Made by a program: the position numbers and the translations under genes
Assembly (NCBI RefSeq): GCF_016508585.1
Contig: NZ_JADVOP010000007.1
Coordinates: 83,064 to 147,063, forward strand
From: Acinetobacter baumannii
Lineage (GTDB): Bacteria > Pseudomonadota > Gammaproteobacteria > Pseudomonadales > Moraxellaceae
Direction of reading: 5' to 3'
DNA: 64,000 nt
The notes under the pieces: model-generated
What the model was told of the DNA's origin: nothing
What the model saw: the letters and a program-made list of their open reading frames with translations, nothing else
Databases searched by the model: none
Part shown: positions 49,119 to 57,330 of the stretch, piece after piece
Numbering within the stretch: position 1 is the stretch's first letter
How the letters are laid out: each line of letters begins with the position of its first letter

Positions 49119-49457
49119 TTCATGTAAATTAATTAGGTACTTAATACAATTCCATTCTTCAAAAAGTGCTTCCCACTTTTGAAATGTGGCATTGACTAAG
49201 CCCTACCGTCAGATTATCCTTTGCCTGCTGACCTACATTGTCAGTCGGTTTTGACAGACCGTTTACCCAAAGCACGCTAAAAAGTTTCACTTTTTGGTGG
49301 GCTACCCTGCGTCTCCCCCTCTGCGGTGGAACGGGAGGGGGACACCTTCGGGTGTGCTGATCTTTTTGGGTATCAGTCTGTCAACCCCTTTTCGTTTCGC
49401 CACCATTATTTGACAGTAATCTGGTGAAACTTCTTTATACCCAAAGGAGTCATTACC
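49119..49457. ncRNA. Candidate structured RNA or single-strand DNA element
   Basis: No protein gene is seen. Starting near 49228, several nested stems occur: CTGAC/GTCAG (49228-49244); a closing helix of TGACAGAC with GTCTGTCA (49252-49259/49376-49383) continuing as ACCCAAA with TTTGGGT (49265-49271/49365-49371) after an internal loop; AAAAAG/CTTTTT (49279-49295); TCCCCCT/AGGGGGA (49314-49342); and a CACC-UUCG-GGTG hairpin (49343-49354). A further stem stands at 49394-49402/49422-49430. The local G+C is far above the neighbourhood. It precedes a plus-strand gene run. Confidence 0.6.
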
Positions 49458-49529
49458 ATGACTAAGCATTATCTTTCTTTACTCTTTTCTCTAAAGCCCT
49501 ATAAGTTTGTTGCCCTGCATTTGGCATAG
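49458..49529 (+). CDS. Small ORF (23 aa) after the structured region
   Basis: ATG 49458 has AAAGGAG at 49443-49449 with near-ideal spacing. The predicted peptide is 23 residues (TKHYLSLLFSLKPYKFVALH), with a hydrophobic middle. It could be a leader peptide that couples the structured region to the following genes, or a chance ORF. No family is recognised. Confidence 0.35.
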   Translation: MTKHYLSLLFSLKPYKFVALHLA

Positions 49530-49667
49530 CACTTAGTTTTTCATTCAACAGACATTCAATCTAAGACTTACTTGTCCTTGGAATAGGACACCTTTGTCTT
49601 TTTAATTCGAACTACCGTTGAGATGATCAACTCTTAAATAAGCAAAAACAATAAATTAGGGGTAATG

Positions 49668-49922
49668 ATGAAAATTCACACATCTATTTTAATCGTTGGG
49701 TGTTCATTCCTAACGCTTGGTTGTGCCAGTAAAGCTGAACGAGAGTTTCTCGGAGGATGTCAGTCTACAGGTATGGAACGTTCTGTCTGTAAATGCGTCT
49801 ATAAAAAACTCGAAGGTAAATATGGGGAAGATGGTTTTAAAAATAACCTCTACACCCTGAGCCAAACCGAGTCTTTTCAAAATGACATGGTGCAAAGCAG
49901 TCTTCAGTGTATGAGGGAATAA
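49668..49922 (+). CDS. Small lipoprotein (84 aa)
   Basis: A lipoprotein signal ends in LTLGC (residues 14-18 from ATG 49668; an ATG also stands at 49665). The mature part is 67 residues with Cys at several positions (GGCQ, CKC, QCM), so disulfides are likely. A GGGGTAATG ribosome region precedes the start. The first of a run of small exported or membrane proteins on the plus strand. No family recognised. Confidence 0.6.
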   Translation: MKIHTSILIVGCSFLTLGCASKAEREFLGGCQSTGMERSVCKCVYKKLEGKYGEDGFKNNLYTLSQTESFQNDMVQSSLQCMRE

Positions 49923-49925
49923 GTC

Positions 49926-50060
49926 ATGCGTGTCATTGCAGGCATTATCGTTGTCATCATCATCGTAGCATTTCTAGGCTTACCCTTTATTGGTTTTATG
50001 ATTTTACTAGGTCTATTTATGTTGCTGGTTAACTTTGCTGTAGGTGGGGGTAAAAAATGA
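49926..50060 (+). CDS. Small membrane protein (44 aa)
   Basis: A 44-residue ORF, ATG 49926 to TGA 50058-50060. Almost the whole length is hydrophobic (two helices, IIVVIIIVAF and FMILLGLFMLLV), ending GGGKK. It lies 3 bp after the lipoprotein stop and its stop overlaps the next start (ATGA), typical of translational coupling. Confidence 0.6.
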   Translation: MRVIAGIIVVIIIVAFLGLPFIGFMILLGLFMLLVNFAVGGGKK

Positions 50061-50281
50061 ATTCAAATATTAAAACAGCTTTAATTGGTGGCTATCTGAC
50101 CATCGGATTTTTCTTCGCGGTCTATCAACATTTTTGGGGGCAATATAGCTATAAGCCGTTTATGTTCAATATCGGTCAAGGCTTAGTTTGGCCAGCAATG
50201 CTGTTCCCATCAGTGGGTAAATTTATTGGTGGGGTTTTGATCTTGCTATTCATTGGTGCATTAACACTGCGTTCGAGATGA
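50057..50281 (+). CDS. Small membrane protein (74 aa)
   Basis: A 74-residue protein with two membrane segments (TALIGGYLTIGFFFAVY and FIGGVLILLFIGALTL) and a short loop with aromatic residues. It overlaps the previous ORF by 4 nt (ATGA), which supports both as genes. No known family. Confidence 0.6.
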   Translation: MNSNIKTALIGGYLTIGFFFAVYQHFWGQYSYKPFMFNIGQGLVWPAMLFPSVGKFIGGVLILLFIGALTLRSR

Positions 50282-50314
50282 TTCATTTTCACTTAAAACC
50301 TTTGGATAATTCAA

Positions 50315-50866
50315 ATGATCAAAACCTACATCGTTCAGCCCTTATTACTTAGCAGTCTATTCTTGAGCAGTTCTGTTTTCGCTCAAGAGTGTGATAGTAA
50401 ACAACCTTCGATTACTCCAAATAGCCGTTATCAGCTTTTAAACGCAGGGCGAGAAGTCAAAGACCTGAAAACAGGTTTAATTTGGCAACGCTGTCTTGCT
50501 GGGGAACAATGGAATGGTCGTGCTTGTACTGGTGAAATACTCGATTTCTCCAATTCAAGTGCCAAGTCATATATCAGTCAATATGCACCAAACTGGCGTT
50601 TACCAAGCATTGATGAGTTGCTATCACTGGATAGCGAATGCTGGCAACCTGCAATCAACACTACGATTTTTCCACCTAACCCTGAACGCTATGACCCCAA
50701 GGATACGTTAAGAAGTAGCACCGTCTTTGTGCCTGATAAGCGTGAAGCACAGGATTTGAAATATTTTGGTTACGATAAAATGGAATGGTATTGGGCATAC
50801 GAAACGGCATTTGGACAAAAAAGCTATAAAGCATATGACTTACCCATGCGTTTGGTACGCAGATAG
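50315..50866 (+). CDS. DUF1566 exported protein
   Basis: A 183-residue protein with a signal peptide ending SVFAQ and a DUF1566 domain: LKTGLIWQRC, WRLPSIDELLSL and the C-terminal LPMRLVRR. This domain is a lectin-like/adhesin-like module whose ligand is unknown. It has four or more cysteines (ECDS, RCLAGE, ACTGE, SECW), so it is likely disulfide-bonded. Confidence 0.75.
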   Translation: MIKTYIVQPLLLSSLFLSSSVFAQECDSKQPSITPNSRYQLLNAGREVKDLKTGLIWQRCLAGEQWNGRACTGEILDFSNSSAKSYISQYAPNWRLPSIDELLSLDSECWQPAINTTIFPPNPERYDPKDTLRSSTVFVPDKREAQDLKYFGYDKMEWYWAYETAFGQKSYKAYDLPMRLVRR

Positions 50867-50974
50867 TCAGTCATTCTCTCAACCCGATCTTTCTATAAAC
50901 CAAATGCTTTGATATGTGAAGCCTTTTTGTTCTACAGCTTATACATATCATTCTAAATTCAAGGAAAAAAATAA

Positions 50975-51511
50975 ATGAAGAAACTTCTATGTGTCTCTTT
51001 ATTGGCTGTATCTACGTTGACGATTGCAAGTGAACCAGTGATTACTTTTGCTGGCAAGCAAATTACCCCTAAAGACAATCGAACAACGCTGATCGCTAAA
51101 TTAGGCAAACCAACCAGTGGAAATACAACTTATAGTTATTGGTCTAAACCCAATTACTCGATTAGTGCCAGTTATGGTCAACGTGGCTTAAGTAAATTTG
51201 GTATATCTCAATTGAATAATAAACCATCAACGACGTTTATCAAAACACGTGGTCAAACCATTACCATTGGTAAGGATACACTGAAGACAGCAGAGAAGAA
51301 ACTTGGCAAAGGTTGCTTTAATATCCTAGATACTCAATACAACCAAAACTATTCGTTCTTCATTACCGATGGAGTTAACGGAGAGGTGTTTGTTAAATTC
51401 GATTCGGAATATGTCAAAAAGAACAAAGCTGCATCAATGAATCGCCCTGTGTTTTCATTGGGTTGGGATGAAGAATATTCAACACCGAGTGAAGGTTGCA
51501 ATCACGGTTGA
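50975..51511 (+). CDS. Exported protein of unknown function (178 aa)
   Basis: A signal peptide is followed by a small alpha/beta domain of two repeats: TLIAKLGKPTSGNTTYSYWS and TLKTAEKKLGKGCFNIL look like two copies of one motif, as in small lipoprotein/BamE-like folds. Two late cysteines exist. A GGAAAAA site precedes the ATG. The last gene in the run; the terminator at 51533 follows. Confidence 0.6.
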   Translation: MKKLLCVSLLAVSTLTIASEPVITFAGKQITPKDNRTTLIAKLGKPTSGNTTYSYWSKPNYSISASYGQRGLSKFGISQLNNKPSTTFIKTRGQTITIGKDTLKTAEKKLGKGCFNILDTQYNQNYSFFITDGVNGEVFVKFDSEYVKKNKAASMNRPVFSLGWDEEYSTPSEGCNHG

Positions 51512-51532
51512 TGAAGTACAAAGATTTAAACC

Positions 51533-51565
51533 AAAAAATAAGGGAAGCTGTTCCCTTATTTTTTT
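51533..51565 (+). terminator. Terminator after the 178-aa exported protein
   Basis: A stem of about 14 bp (51533-51546 with 51551-51564) flanked by A and T runs, 22 bp beyond the stop. Confidence 0.85.
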
Positions 51566-51767
51566 ACAACCTGAACCCCCACGATCACCTATGTGATGGG
51601 GCTCAATAGCAAATAATTGTCAACCACATACTATTGTAGCAAATGTCAATTTTTACACTTCGTCCATTTCTATTGAATGGCACAAACTCTTAATCCTCAA
51701 GTTAAAAAATATTAAAAATAAAGATCAATATTAGGATGAGAGTATTTCATTGCCGATAAGACTACAA

Positions 51768-51837
51768 GCAGAGCTGTCTCAAATGCCCTTTCTTCTTCAA
51801 TGAAGAGGGGGCGAAGAGAACGGCTCTGCGATTTTTT
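51768..51837 (+). ncRNA. Candidate small RNA 3' end (long hairpin plus T run)
   Basis: GCAGAGC (51768-51774) pairs with GCTCTGC (51823-51829); internally GTCTC pairs with GAGAAC after one bulged A, and TCTTC/GAAGA closes the apex. A run of seven T follows directly. No ORF leads into it from the left, where the previous terminator already ends the gene run. It could end a short transcript that begins between 51566 and 51760. Confidence 0.4.
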
Positions 51838-51850
51838 TATGCCACCCTAT

Positions 51851-52117
51851 TTACTGGAACTTATTCTGACAGTGGTGACAGTGAAAATATCTAACTGTCG
51901 GTTGTGGGTTTGACGGCTGTACAAAGCTATCAATCAAACCACCAATCATCGCTCCTGCTAATCCCCCCAACAGTGGTGAAAATGGGGTAGGCAAATGCTT
52001 GGAGATGCTTGCACCAATCCCTGCACCTGCCATTGAAGAGAGACTGTTATTACTGGTTGTCTGTGTCGATTCACGCGTGACGTTTTCAGAATTGCAGTAT
52101 GGGCATGTAAGAATCAT
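51851..52117 (-). CDS. Zinc-ribbon protein with glycine-zipper insert (88 aa)
   Basis: CPYC near the start and CHHC near the end form a CxxC...CxxC zinc ribbon; between them lies a Gly/Ala-rich glycine-zipper-like segment (AGAGIGASI, then GGLAGAMIGGLI) of about 30 residues. The family is unknown. The combination suggests a nucleic-acid or metal-binding knuckle plus membrane- or oligomer-forming helices. Confidence 0.6.
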   Translation of the reverse strand: MILTCPYCNSENVTRESTQTTSNNSLSSMAGAGIGASISKHLPTPFSPLLGGLAGAMIGGLIDSFVQPSNPQPTVRYFHCHHCQNKFQ

Positions 52118-52137
52118 AGAATATACCTGATAAAATG

Positions 52138-52164
52138 AAAAAAGGCTTATCGATTAATAAGCCT
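52138..52164 (-). terminator. Terminator after the Rep gene
   Basis: AGGCTTAT (52143-52150) pairs with ATAAGCCT (52157-52164) and is followed on the minus strand by a T run. Confidence 0.75.
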
Positions 52165-52208
52165 ATGGTTTTGAATGTAAAGATGAAAAAGAACATTCAA
52201 TCTTCATG

Positions 52209-53111
52209 TTAATGATGTATTGCTATGATTTTTTGGGATCGACTCCTACGTCTACGCTGATCTTTCTTAACCTGTCCCTTCCCAAACTCTCGCATACCCA
52301 ATAATTTACCTCTTAAGTACTGATTGTCTTTTTCAGGTTTAGCCAAATAACTAATCGCGACAAGAGCATTCTCAATAGCTTTGGCATCCTTTCGTTCAAT
52401 CATTCCTATACCAAGCCTGCCTGCCTGATGATATTCGCATTTATTCTTAGCTGTATTACAAATGTAATATGCTCCGTCACCACTGGTTATTCTATCTTGC
52501 CATAGTGTCCCAATCTCTTGTGCTAGATGACTATCCCTATAACGTTTAGAGCCATTGTAGATCACCAGTAAATGGCAGTGGTAACCTCTACTCTTTCCGC
52601 CTTGTTCAAGCCTATACGCATACCCTACCTGCCCATTAAAGATCGTATCCTTGTCCTGAATTCGTTTAACTAACTTTTTAATATCTTGATCGAATTGTTT
52701 TATGCTTGGACAAACATCTGTGGAATAGTGCAAATCAACTCTTACCAACAAAAGTTTGTAATGGTATTGAATCAATTTTAAAAAATACTTTTCTAAGTTT
52801 TTTTGATTACGTTTGTTTTTTTGTCTCAAGCTACGAATAGAATCTTCATGTTGATCTTGAAGGTCAAATTGATATTCTCCAAATTCATGACAGCTATCAA
52901 ATAGCCCGTGTTCTCTATCTCTCATCCGCTTAAGCAATAAATCAAAGTAAGCCTGTACCAAAGGTGCGTATTGGTAGCGAGGATTATAGATTGCGTCAGC
53001 ATCATGGAGCAGTTCATCAAAGTCATCTTCAAAATCACGCCAATAATAATTTGGTTTAATCACTCGTTTCATGAAGTTTTCAATGGCAAGTAATGTTTGT
53101 GCTTCAGTCAT
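52209..53111 (-). CDS. YagK/YfjJ-type (inovirus Gp2-like) replication protein
   Basis: A 300-residue protein with the YagK/YfjJ C-terminal domain, an HUH-type Rep fold. Strand LLVRVDLHYS (121-130) is motif 1, RGYHCHLLVIYN (176-186; His178 and His180) is the HUH motif and Tyr255-x-x-Lys258 in ISYLAKPE is a candidate nicking tyrosine. Such proteins start rolling-circle replication of phages and plasmids and occur in P4-like elements. It would copy the excised circle; a hairpin and A+T-rich repeats lie upstream. It ends with a basic, Arg-rich tail. Confidence 0.8.
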   Translation of the reverse strand: MTEAQTLLAIENFMKRVIKPNYYWRDFEDDFDELLHDADAIYNPRYQYAPLVQAYFDLLLKRMRDREHGLFDSCHEFGEYQFDLQDQHEDSIRSLRQKNKRNQKNLEKYFLKLIQYHYKLLLVRVDLHYSTDVCPSIKQFDQDIKKLVKRIQDKDTIFNGQVGYAYRLEQGGKSRGYHCHLLVIYNGSKRYRDSHLAQEIGTLWQDRITSGDGAYYICNTAKNKCEYHQAGRLGIGMIERKDAKAIENALVAISYLAKPEKDNQYLRGKLLGMREFGKGQVKKDQRRRRSRSQKIIAIHH

Positions 53112-53497
53112 GTTTTTGTCCTAGGTAAGTAAATTACATAGGAGTGACTGATCTGTATTTTTTTAATTTAGGGTTTGATATTTTAATTATACAAATACCT
53201 TCATCATTTCTTCGATGATGAAGGTTATTGATTGATCTAAATACTTTATGGGTTAAGTGAATGTAGTAAGTAGATTAGTATCTTAAATGATTGATATGAT
53301 TTAATATTAGATATAGATAATTATCAATAATAGATTAGATAATAATAGATTATATACATATCCTACTTGTTTTAAGAATGAACTAGATCAAAGCTATCTC
53401 ATCCTGTTCATAATTTATACTTCTATAGCAAATAGTAAAAACTTTACAGAATTCATTATTTTTATAGAGGATATGGAAGCGTGAATTAAGTCACTTT
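53112..53497. other. Rep upstream region, candidate replication origin
   Basis: No gene is seen in 386 bp. It has a perfect 11-bp hairpin (53197-53225) 86 bp before the Rep start and, around 53270-53352, repeated TAGATTA/AATAGAT words in very A+T-rich sequence. Both are typical of replication or promoter regions. Confidence 0.45.
53197..53225. repeat. Perfect 11-bp hairpin upstream of rep
   Basis: ACCTTCATCAT (53197-53207) and ATGATGAAGGT (53215-53225) around a 7-nt loop. It has no long T run on either strand, so it may be the Rep-recognition hairpin of a rolling-circle origin or an attenuator. Confidence 0.5.
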
Positions 53498-55912
53498 TTA
53501 ACTATCTTCGCTCTCATCAATTACGGGTTTAATCCGCTTTGGAATATTCTGCTGTATAGGTTGAATTAATCGTCCTTTAAGCAATAAATTCAAATTTTTT
53601 TCACTTCCTTTTATCGAACCTCGTTTCATAAGGCTATAATTTGAATAATATTTTGCAAGCAATCTAATAAACTTAAGTTTATATTTTTTATCTTTATAAT
53701 CACACAATGAGTAATCACCTTGACGATTTCTCTTTTCCATAACTAGAGGTATTTCAGTTGATTCGAGAATCAAATTATTGAGTAAGCCTTCATAATCAAC
53801 TGCCACCGTGTTTTCTGCCTGATTTATGTTGATCTCTCTTTTTTGAAGTTTACGGATTAATTGGGATTTTGTTTCTTCCGTTAAATAATTTCTCCAAGTC
53901 TCATTAATCTTATCAGGTGTACTAAATTCTAAATCACCAATATTTTCAGAGTTAAAGATCAATGTAACGTCTATGATAGGCTCTATCAAAGAGACATACA
54001 CCCCAACATGTGCTACAAGAAGTTGACCAATAATATTGGGCTTTCTTTTCACATCCTTTATGAATGTTGTCCATATCTCGCTAAAGACTGTTATCAGTAA
54101 AGCCTCAGGTATTTCTTGGATGTCAATCTTGCAAGTCATTTTGAACCGATAAACATCAACATTCTGCTTAAACTGGTAGCGCAAATACTGATTTATAGAT
54201 TTATCATTTTTTTCTCTCTTGGCTGACCTTTTTACTTGCTCTATCGCAATATCACATTCATGTAATTTATTTTTAAAATCACAGATGAATTTATGTAAAT
54301 GTCTATAAAAAGCAAATGAAAAAACTTCGTAACTCAATAATTTATTAACATTTCGATCATTTTTAAATTCTTTCAAAAACACTTCAATATTAGGACTAAG
54401 TGTAGATTTAAGTATTTTAGCCAAATTATCTTTATTGCTCTGATTTAGCTCATGATCGAGCAATACAATCAAAGCAAGTTTTTCACTTAATGACAGATTC
54501 CCTTCAGGAAACCGAATAATATGTTCAAGCTCCTTATCTATATTACTTATTGCTGGAATTTTTTCCTGCTTTAAATATTGAATAAACAATTCCAAATACT
54601 TAAGACGTTCACTTGAATTTCTCTCAAACGGAAAAAAATGTTTTTGCTCGTCATAAATGTGACAAAGCCCCAAATACTCTTTTTTATTATCTAGTCGATA
54701 AAGCGCTTTTGCCCAAGTTCTATCCCCTTCCAACTCACCATACAGCGATATAAGACTAGATTCTTTAATAGGTTCTTTGCTATATGCAGGTCTGTATTCA
54801 GGACCAAGCTTTTTAATTTCATAGAACAACTCTGAAATTTTATACCCAAGGTCATAAATATCAAAGGATGTATACTTGAATTTCTCCCGATCTGTTGAAA
54901 TGAAAAACGTTGAATATGTAAATAAATATAAATACCAAAAATTAAAATCTTCTAATTGTTTTTTGGGTCTGCATCCCAATACATCAGTAACAGTCCTTTG
55001 TTTAAATTGGTGCTTTATACGCTCATTCAAGTTTTTAACTGTGATTTCATATTTATTTAATGGGTTATAATCATTCCGCTTATTCAAGTGCTGATTAAGA
55101 ATTCTCTTAATCTGTTCAGCAACTTCTTTAGAATCAAAAACAACATCATGTTTTAAAATAAACACGAGATGAAAATTCAGGCTTTCATTAACGCCCATGA
55201 ATGTATTGACAAAATGAGCATATCCATAAAGTTGCGTAACAATTTCCTTATAACTCCCCCCCAAAGCATGTAATACATCCTCTACTGCTTTTTTATCCCA
55301 CAATGATTGACCAATTAAAAAATTTGGTGATATTTCAATCATTAAATTTAAAACATAAACTTTTTTCGCTCTTTTAATTATTTTATTAAATATTTTTACA
55401 AAGCTAATATGTCGCTGATTACACTCGAGTAATTCATCCTTGTTTATCTTATATCGTGATTTTAATTCGTAGCGATACTTGGCAATACATGCAAAAATTT
55501 GCTCAAGGGGAAGATCATACTTCGTCCAATCATCACCATCAATATAGAAAACAGGAAACTCTTCAGCAACGATTCTAAAAAACAGACTGACTTGAATACT
55601 AAATCTAGCATTCGCATTTTCAGCATACAAAATAAGTTCTTCGTCCAAGCGCAATTGATTTAGAAAACGAATAATCTCTTCTTTTGCGTCATCGTCACTA
55701 TCTTCATACGCGATCTGATTTGAAATGATATTGTCTTCAATCTTTGCTAAGCCTTCTTCTAGTTTTTCGATCATACGTACTGTTTCATAGAAAATACCAC
55801 TTCGTATTTCTTTACCAGCCCTACGTACCTCAACTATTGATTCAGTATACAGGCAAGTTTTTAGATAGCTGAATATATCTTGAGGACTCACTATGTATAG
55901 TTGTGTAGCCAC
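53498..55912 (-). CDS. Large unknown protein (804 aa) with degenerate Rep-like domain
   Basis: The start is GTG 55912: a GGAGGT lies 7 nt upstream, while the in-frame ATG at 55927 overlaps that site. The N-terminal half resembles the Rep at 52209 in order and spacing: VLNLMIEIS (187-195) vs VRVDLHYS; YGYAHFVN (229-236) vs VGYAYRLE; NFHLVFIL (246-253) vs YHCHLLVI; FDSKEVAEQI (259-268) vs RDSHLAQEI. The first His of the HUH motif is Asn here and no Y-x-x-K is seen after it, so nicking is doubtful. Residues 290-804 match nothing I know; they are charged and helix-rich with a basic tail. No homology search was made. Confidence 0.55.
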   Translation of the reverse strand: MATQLYIVSPQDIFSYLKTCLYTESIVEVRRAGKEIRSGIFYETVRMIEKLEEGLAKIEDNIISNQIAYEDSDDDAKEEIIRFLNQLRLDEELILYAENANARFSIQVSLFFRIVAEEFPVFYIDGDDWTKYDLPLEQIFACIAKYRYELKSRYKINKDELLECNQRHISFVKIFNKIIKRAKKVYVLNLMIEISPNFLIGQSLWDKKAVEDVLHALGGSYKEIVTQLYGYAHFVNTFMGVNESLNFHLVFILKHDVVFDSKEVAEQIKRILNQHLNKRNDYNPLNKYEITVKNLNERIKHQFKQRTVTDVLGCRPKKQLEDFNFWYLYLFTYSTFFISTDREKFKYTSFDIYDLGYKISELFYEIKKLGPEYRPAYSKEPIKESSLISLYGELEGDRTWAKALYRLDNKKEYLGLCHIYDEQKHFFPFERNSSERLKYLELFIQYLKQEKIPAISNIDKELEHIIRFPEGNLSLSEKLALIVLLDHELNQSNKDNLAKILKSTLSPNIEVFLKEFKNDRNVNKLLSYEVFSFAFYRHLHKFICDFKNKLHECDIAIEQVKRSAKREKNDKSINQYLRYQFKQNVDVYRFKMTCKIDIQEIPEALLITVFSEIWTTFIKDVKRKPNIIGQLLVAHVGVYVSLIEPIIDVTLIFNSENIGDLEFSTPDKINETWRNYLTEETKSQLIRKLQKREININQAENTVAVDYEGLLNNLILESTEIPLVMEKRNRQGDYSLCDYKDKKYKLKFIRLLAKYYSNYSLMKRGSIKGSEKNLNLLLKGRLIQPIQQNIPKRIKPVIDESEDS

Positions 55913-56113
55913 AAAAATTACCTCCATTAAATATTAATATATATTGTTTTAAATCGAATTTTACTATTTATAATAGCGTTAATATTTAGCATATCTAATA
56001 ACGTAAAACCTAGTAATTTAGCAATATAGAGTATGAAAAGTTTATTTTTTTATAGCTATTATTCATAATACTTTATTACTACTATTCCAAATTTATTTAA
56101 AATAATATGCATA

Positions 56114-56141
56114 AAAAATCCGCTTTATAAAGCGGATTTTT
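56114..56141. terminator. Bidirectional terminator between the two unknown island genes
   Basis: The palindrome AAAAATCCGCTTTA/TAAAGCGGATTTTT folds to a 13-14-bp stem ending in T runs on both strands. It lies 47 bp after the coiled-coil gene and 200 bp before the 804-aa gene, so these are separate transcripts. Confidence 0.85.
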
Positions 56142-56187
56142 GTAAAATAATTATGATGTTTTATGAATGGCTTAAATATGCAAATTG

Positions 56188-57261
56188 CTACTCTTTCGAC
56201 TTAGTATTCGCTCGCTCAACAATCACCTGATCTCTAATTTCTTTATTATTTCTAAGGCAGTTTATTAGTGAAGATTCAATATCATCTGTATTGAATAGCA
56301 ACTCCCGCCCCAAACTTACAAAAGGGTAGCCTCTATTTCTTGCATCAACATATTTAGTAGTTTGTATTTTCAGATGATGTAATTCTTCATCTAATTCATT
56401 TAATCTTTCTTCAGTTTCATTCAGAGTTTCATCCATCACTTTGCTTTGGATATTTGGGTTCTTCCTTGCTTGTATATTCTCCAAAATCTGCTTAAGCTCT
56501 TTTTCCTCTGCAATCAATATATTGATCTGTTCTTCAGCTTTTTTAAATTGCTTCTCAATATATTGCTTATCTATTTCCTTAAACTTTTCAAGAACTTCAT
56601 CCTTTACATCTTGAACAGCTATACTAACACTGTTCCATTTACCATTATTTTCGACACGCTTGAGTAAAATATCAAAGAAAATCTTATGCTTAACTTCATG
56701 ACGCTTATTCACAGCCACATGCCCTTGGATTCTTTTTCTCAATATCCGAAAGTGTATTAACGAATACGATACGAGATTTATTGGTGTTAACATTTCAACA
56801 AGAGTCTGAATCATTAACCGATATTCTTTTTGGAGAATATCTGCGCTTAAATTTAGGAAATTATCAATTAGCGAATCAACCTGATTAATTAATAATAAGA
56901 TTTTCCTTGCAGTATATTCATTATTAAAAACAGTAGGTTCATCACCTTTAAAACATGGCGCATTTTTCCAAAACCCAACATTACAACTTGCATCTCCCAA
57001 TCCCTCTAGTATCTCTAATAATTGTTCTTTTTCTTGGACTGATAAGCCTAAACTCTGATGAACTTCGTTATTTTCGATATCTACTTGCCACTGACTAGCT
57101 CTCTTAAATTCATCCATATGGAAATTCATAATCGCTTGCAAATACAATTCATCACTAAACAAATTCAAATCTTCAATTTTTAGTTTTTTCATAGCTATAA
57201 AATTCAATATGTTAGAAAAAATATTCAATATGCATTTTTTTACTGACCTAGACCTATTCAT
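56188..57261 (-). CDS. Unknown coiled-coil protein (about 334-357 aa)
   Basis: The frame gives 357 residues from 57261; an internal ATG at 57192 (residue 24, MKKLKIEDLN) would give 334 and a more ordinary N-terminus. Neither has a strong ribosome site. Central hydrophobic helices (about 125-180) are followed by a long charged coiled coil (about 215-310, EELNELDEELHHLKIQ-like). Two Cys near residue 100 (ASCNVGFWKNAPC) stand out. No family is recognised. It diverges from the small HTH gene. Confidence 0.55.
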   Translation of the reverse strand: MNRSRSVKKCILNIFSNILNFIAMKKLKIEDLNLFSDELYLQAIMNFHMDEFKRASQWQVDIENNEVHQSLGLSVQEKEQLLEILEGLGDASCNVGFWKNAPCFKGDEPTVFNNEYTARKILLLINQVDSLIDNFLNLSADILQKEYRLMIQTLVEMLTPINLVSYSLIHFRILRKRIQGHVAVNKRHEVKHKIFFDILLKRVENNGKWNSVSIAVQDVKDEVLEKFKEIDKQYIEKQFKKAEEQINILIAEEKELKQILENIQARKNPNIQSKVMDETLNETEERLNELDEELHHLKIQTTKYVDARNRGYPFVSLGRELLFNTDDIESSLINCLRNNKEIRDQVIVERANTKSKE

Positions 57262-57330
57262 TTTAATTTAAGTCATACCTAAGCTTTAATACATCTAATC
57301 AAACATGACATTAAACAATAGTGAGGGCTT

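Larger units (their letters stand above)
51512..51850. other. Intergenic region with two strong hairpins
   Basis: No gene is seen. It has the terminator of the upstream gene (51533-51565) and a second, longer hairpin ending in a T run at 51768-51837. Confidence 0.55.

Noticed and set aside
54876..55070. 64-codon plus-strand ORF opposite the 804-aa gene
   Set aside because: No ribosome site and fully covered by the minus-strand gene.
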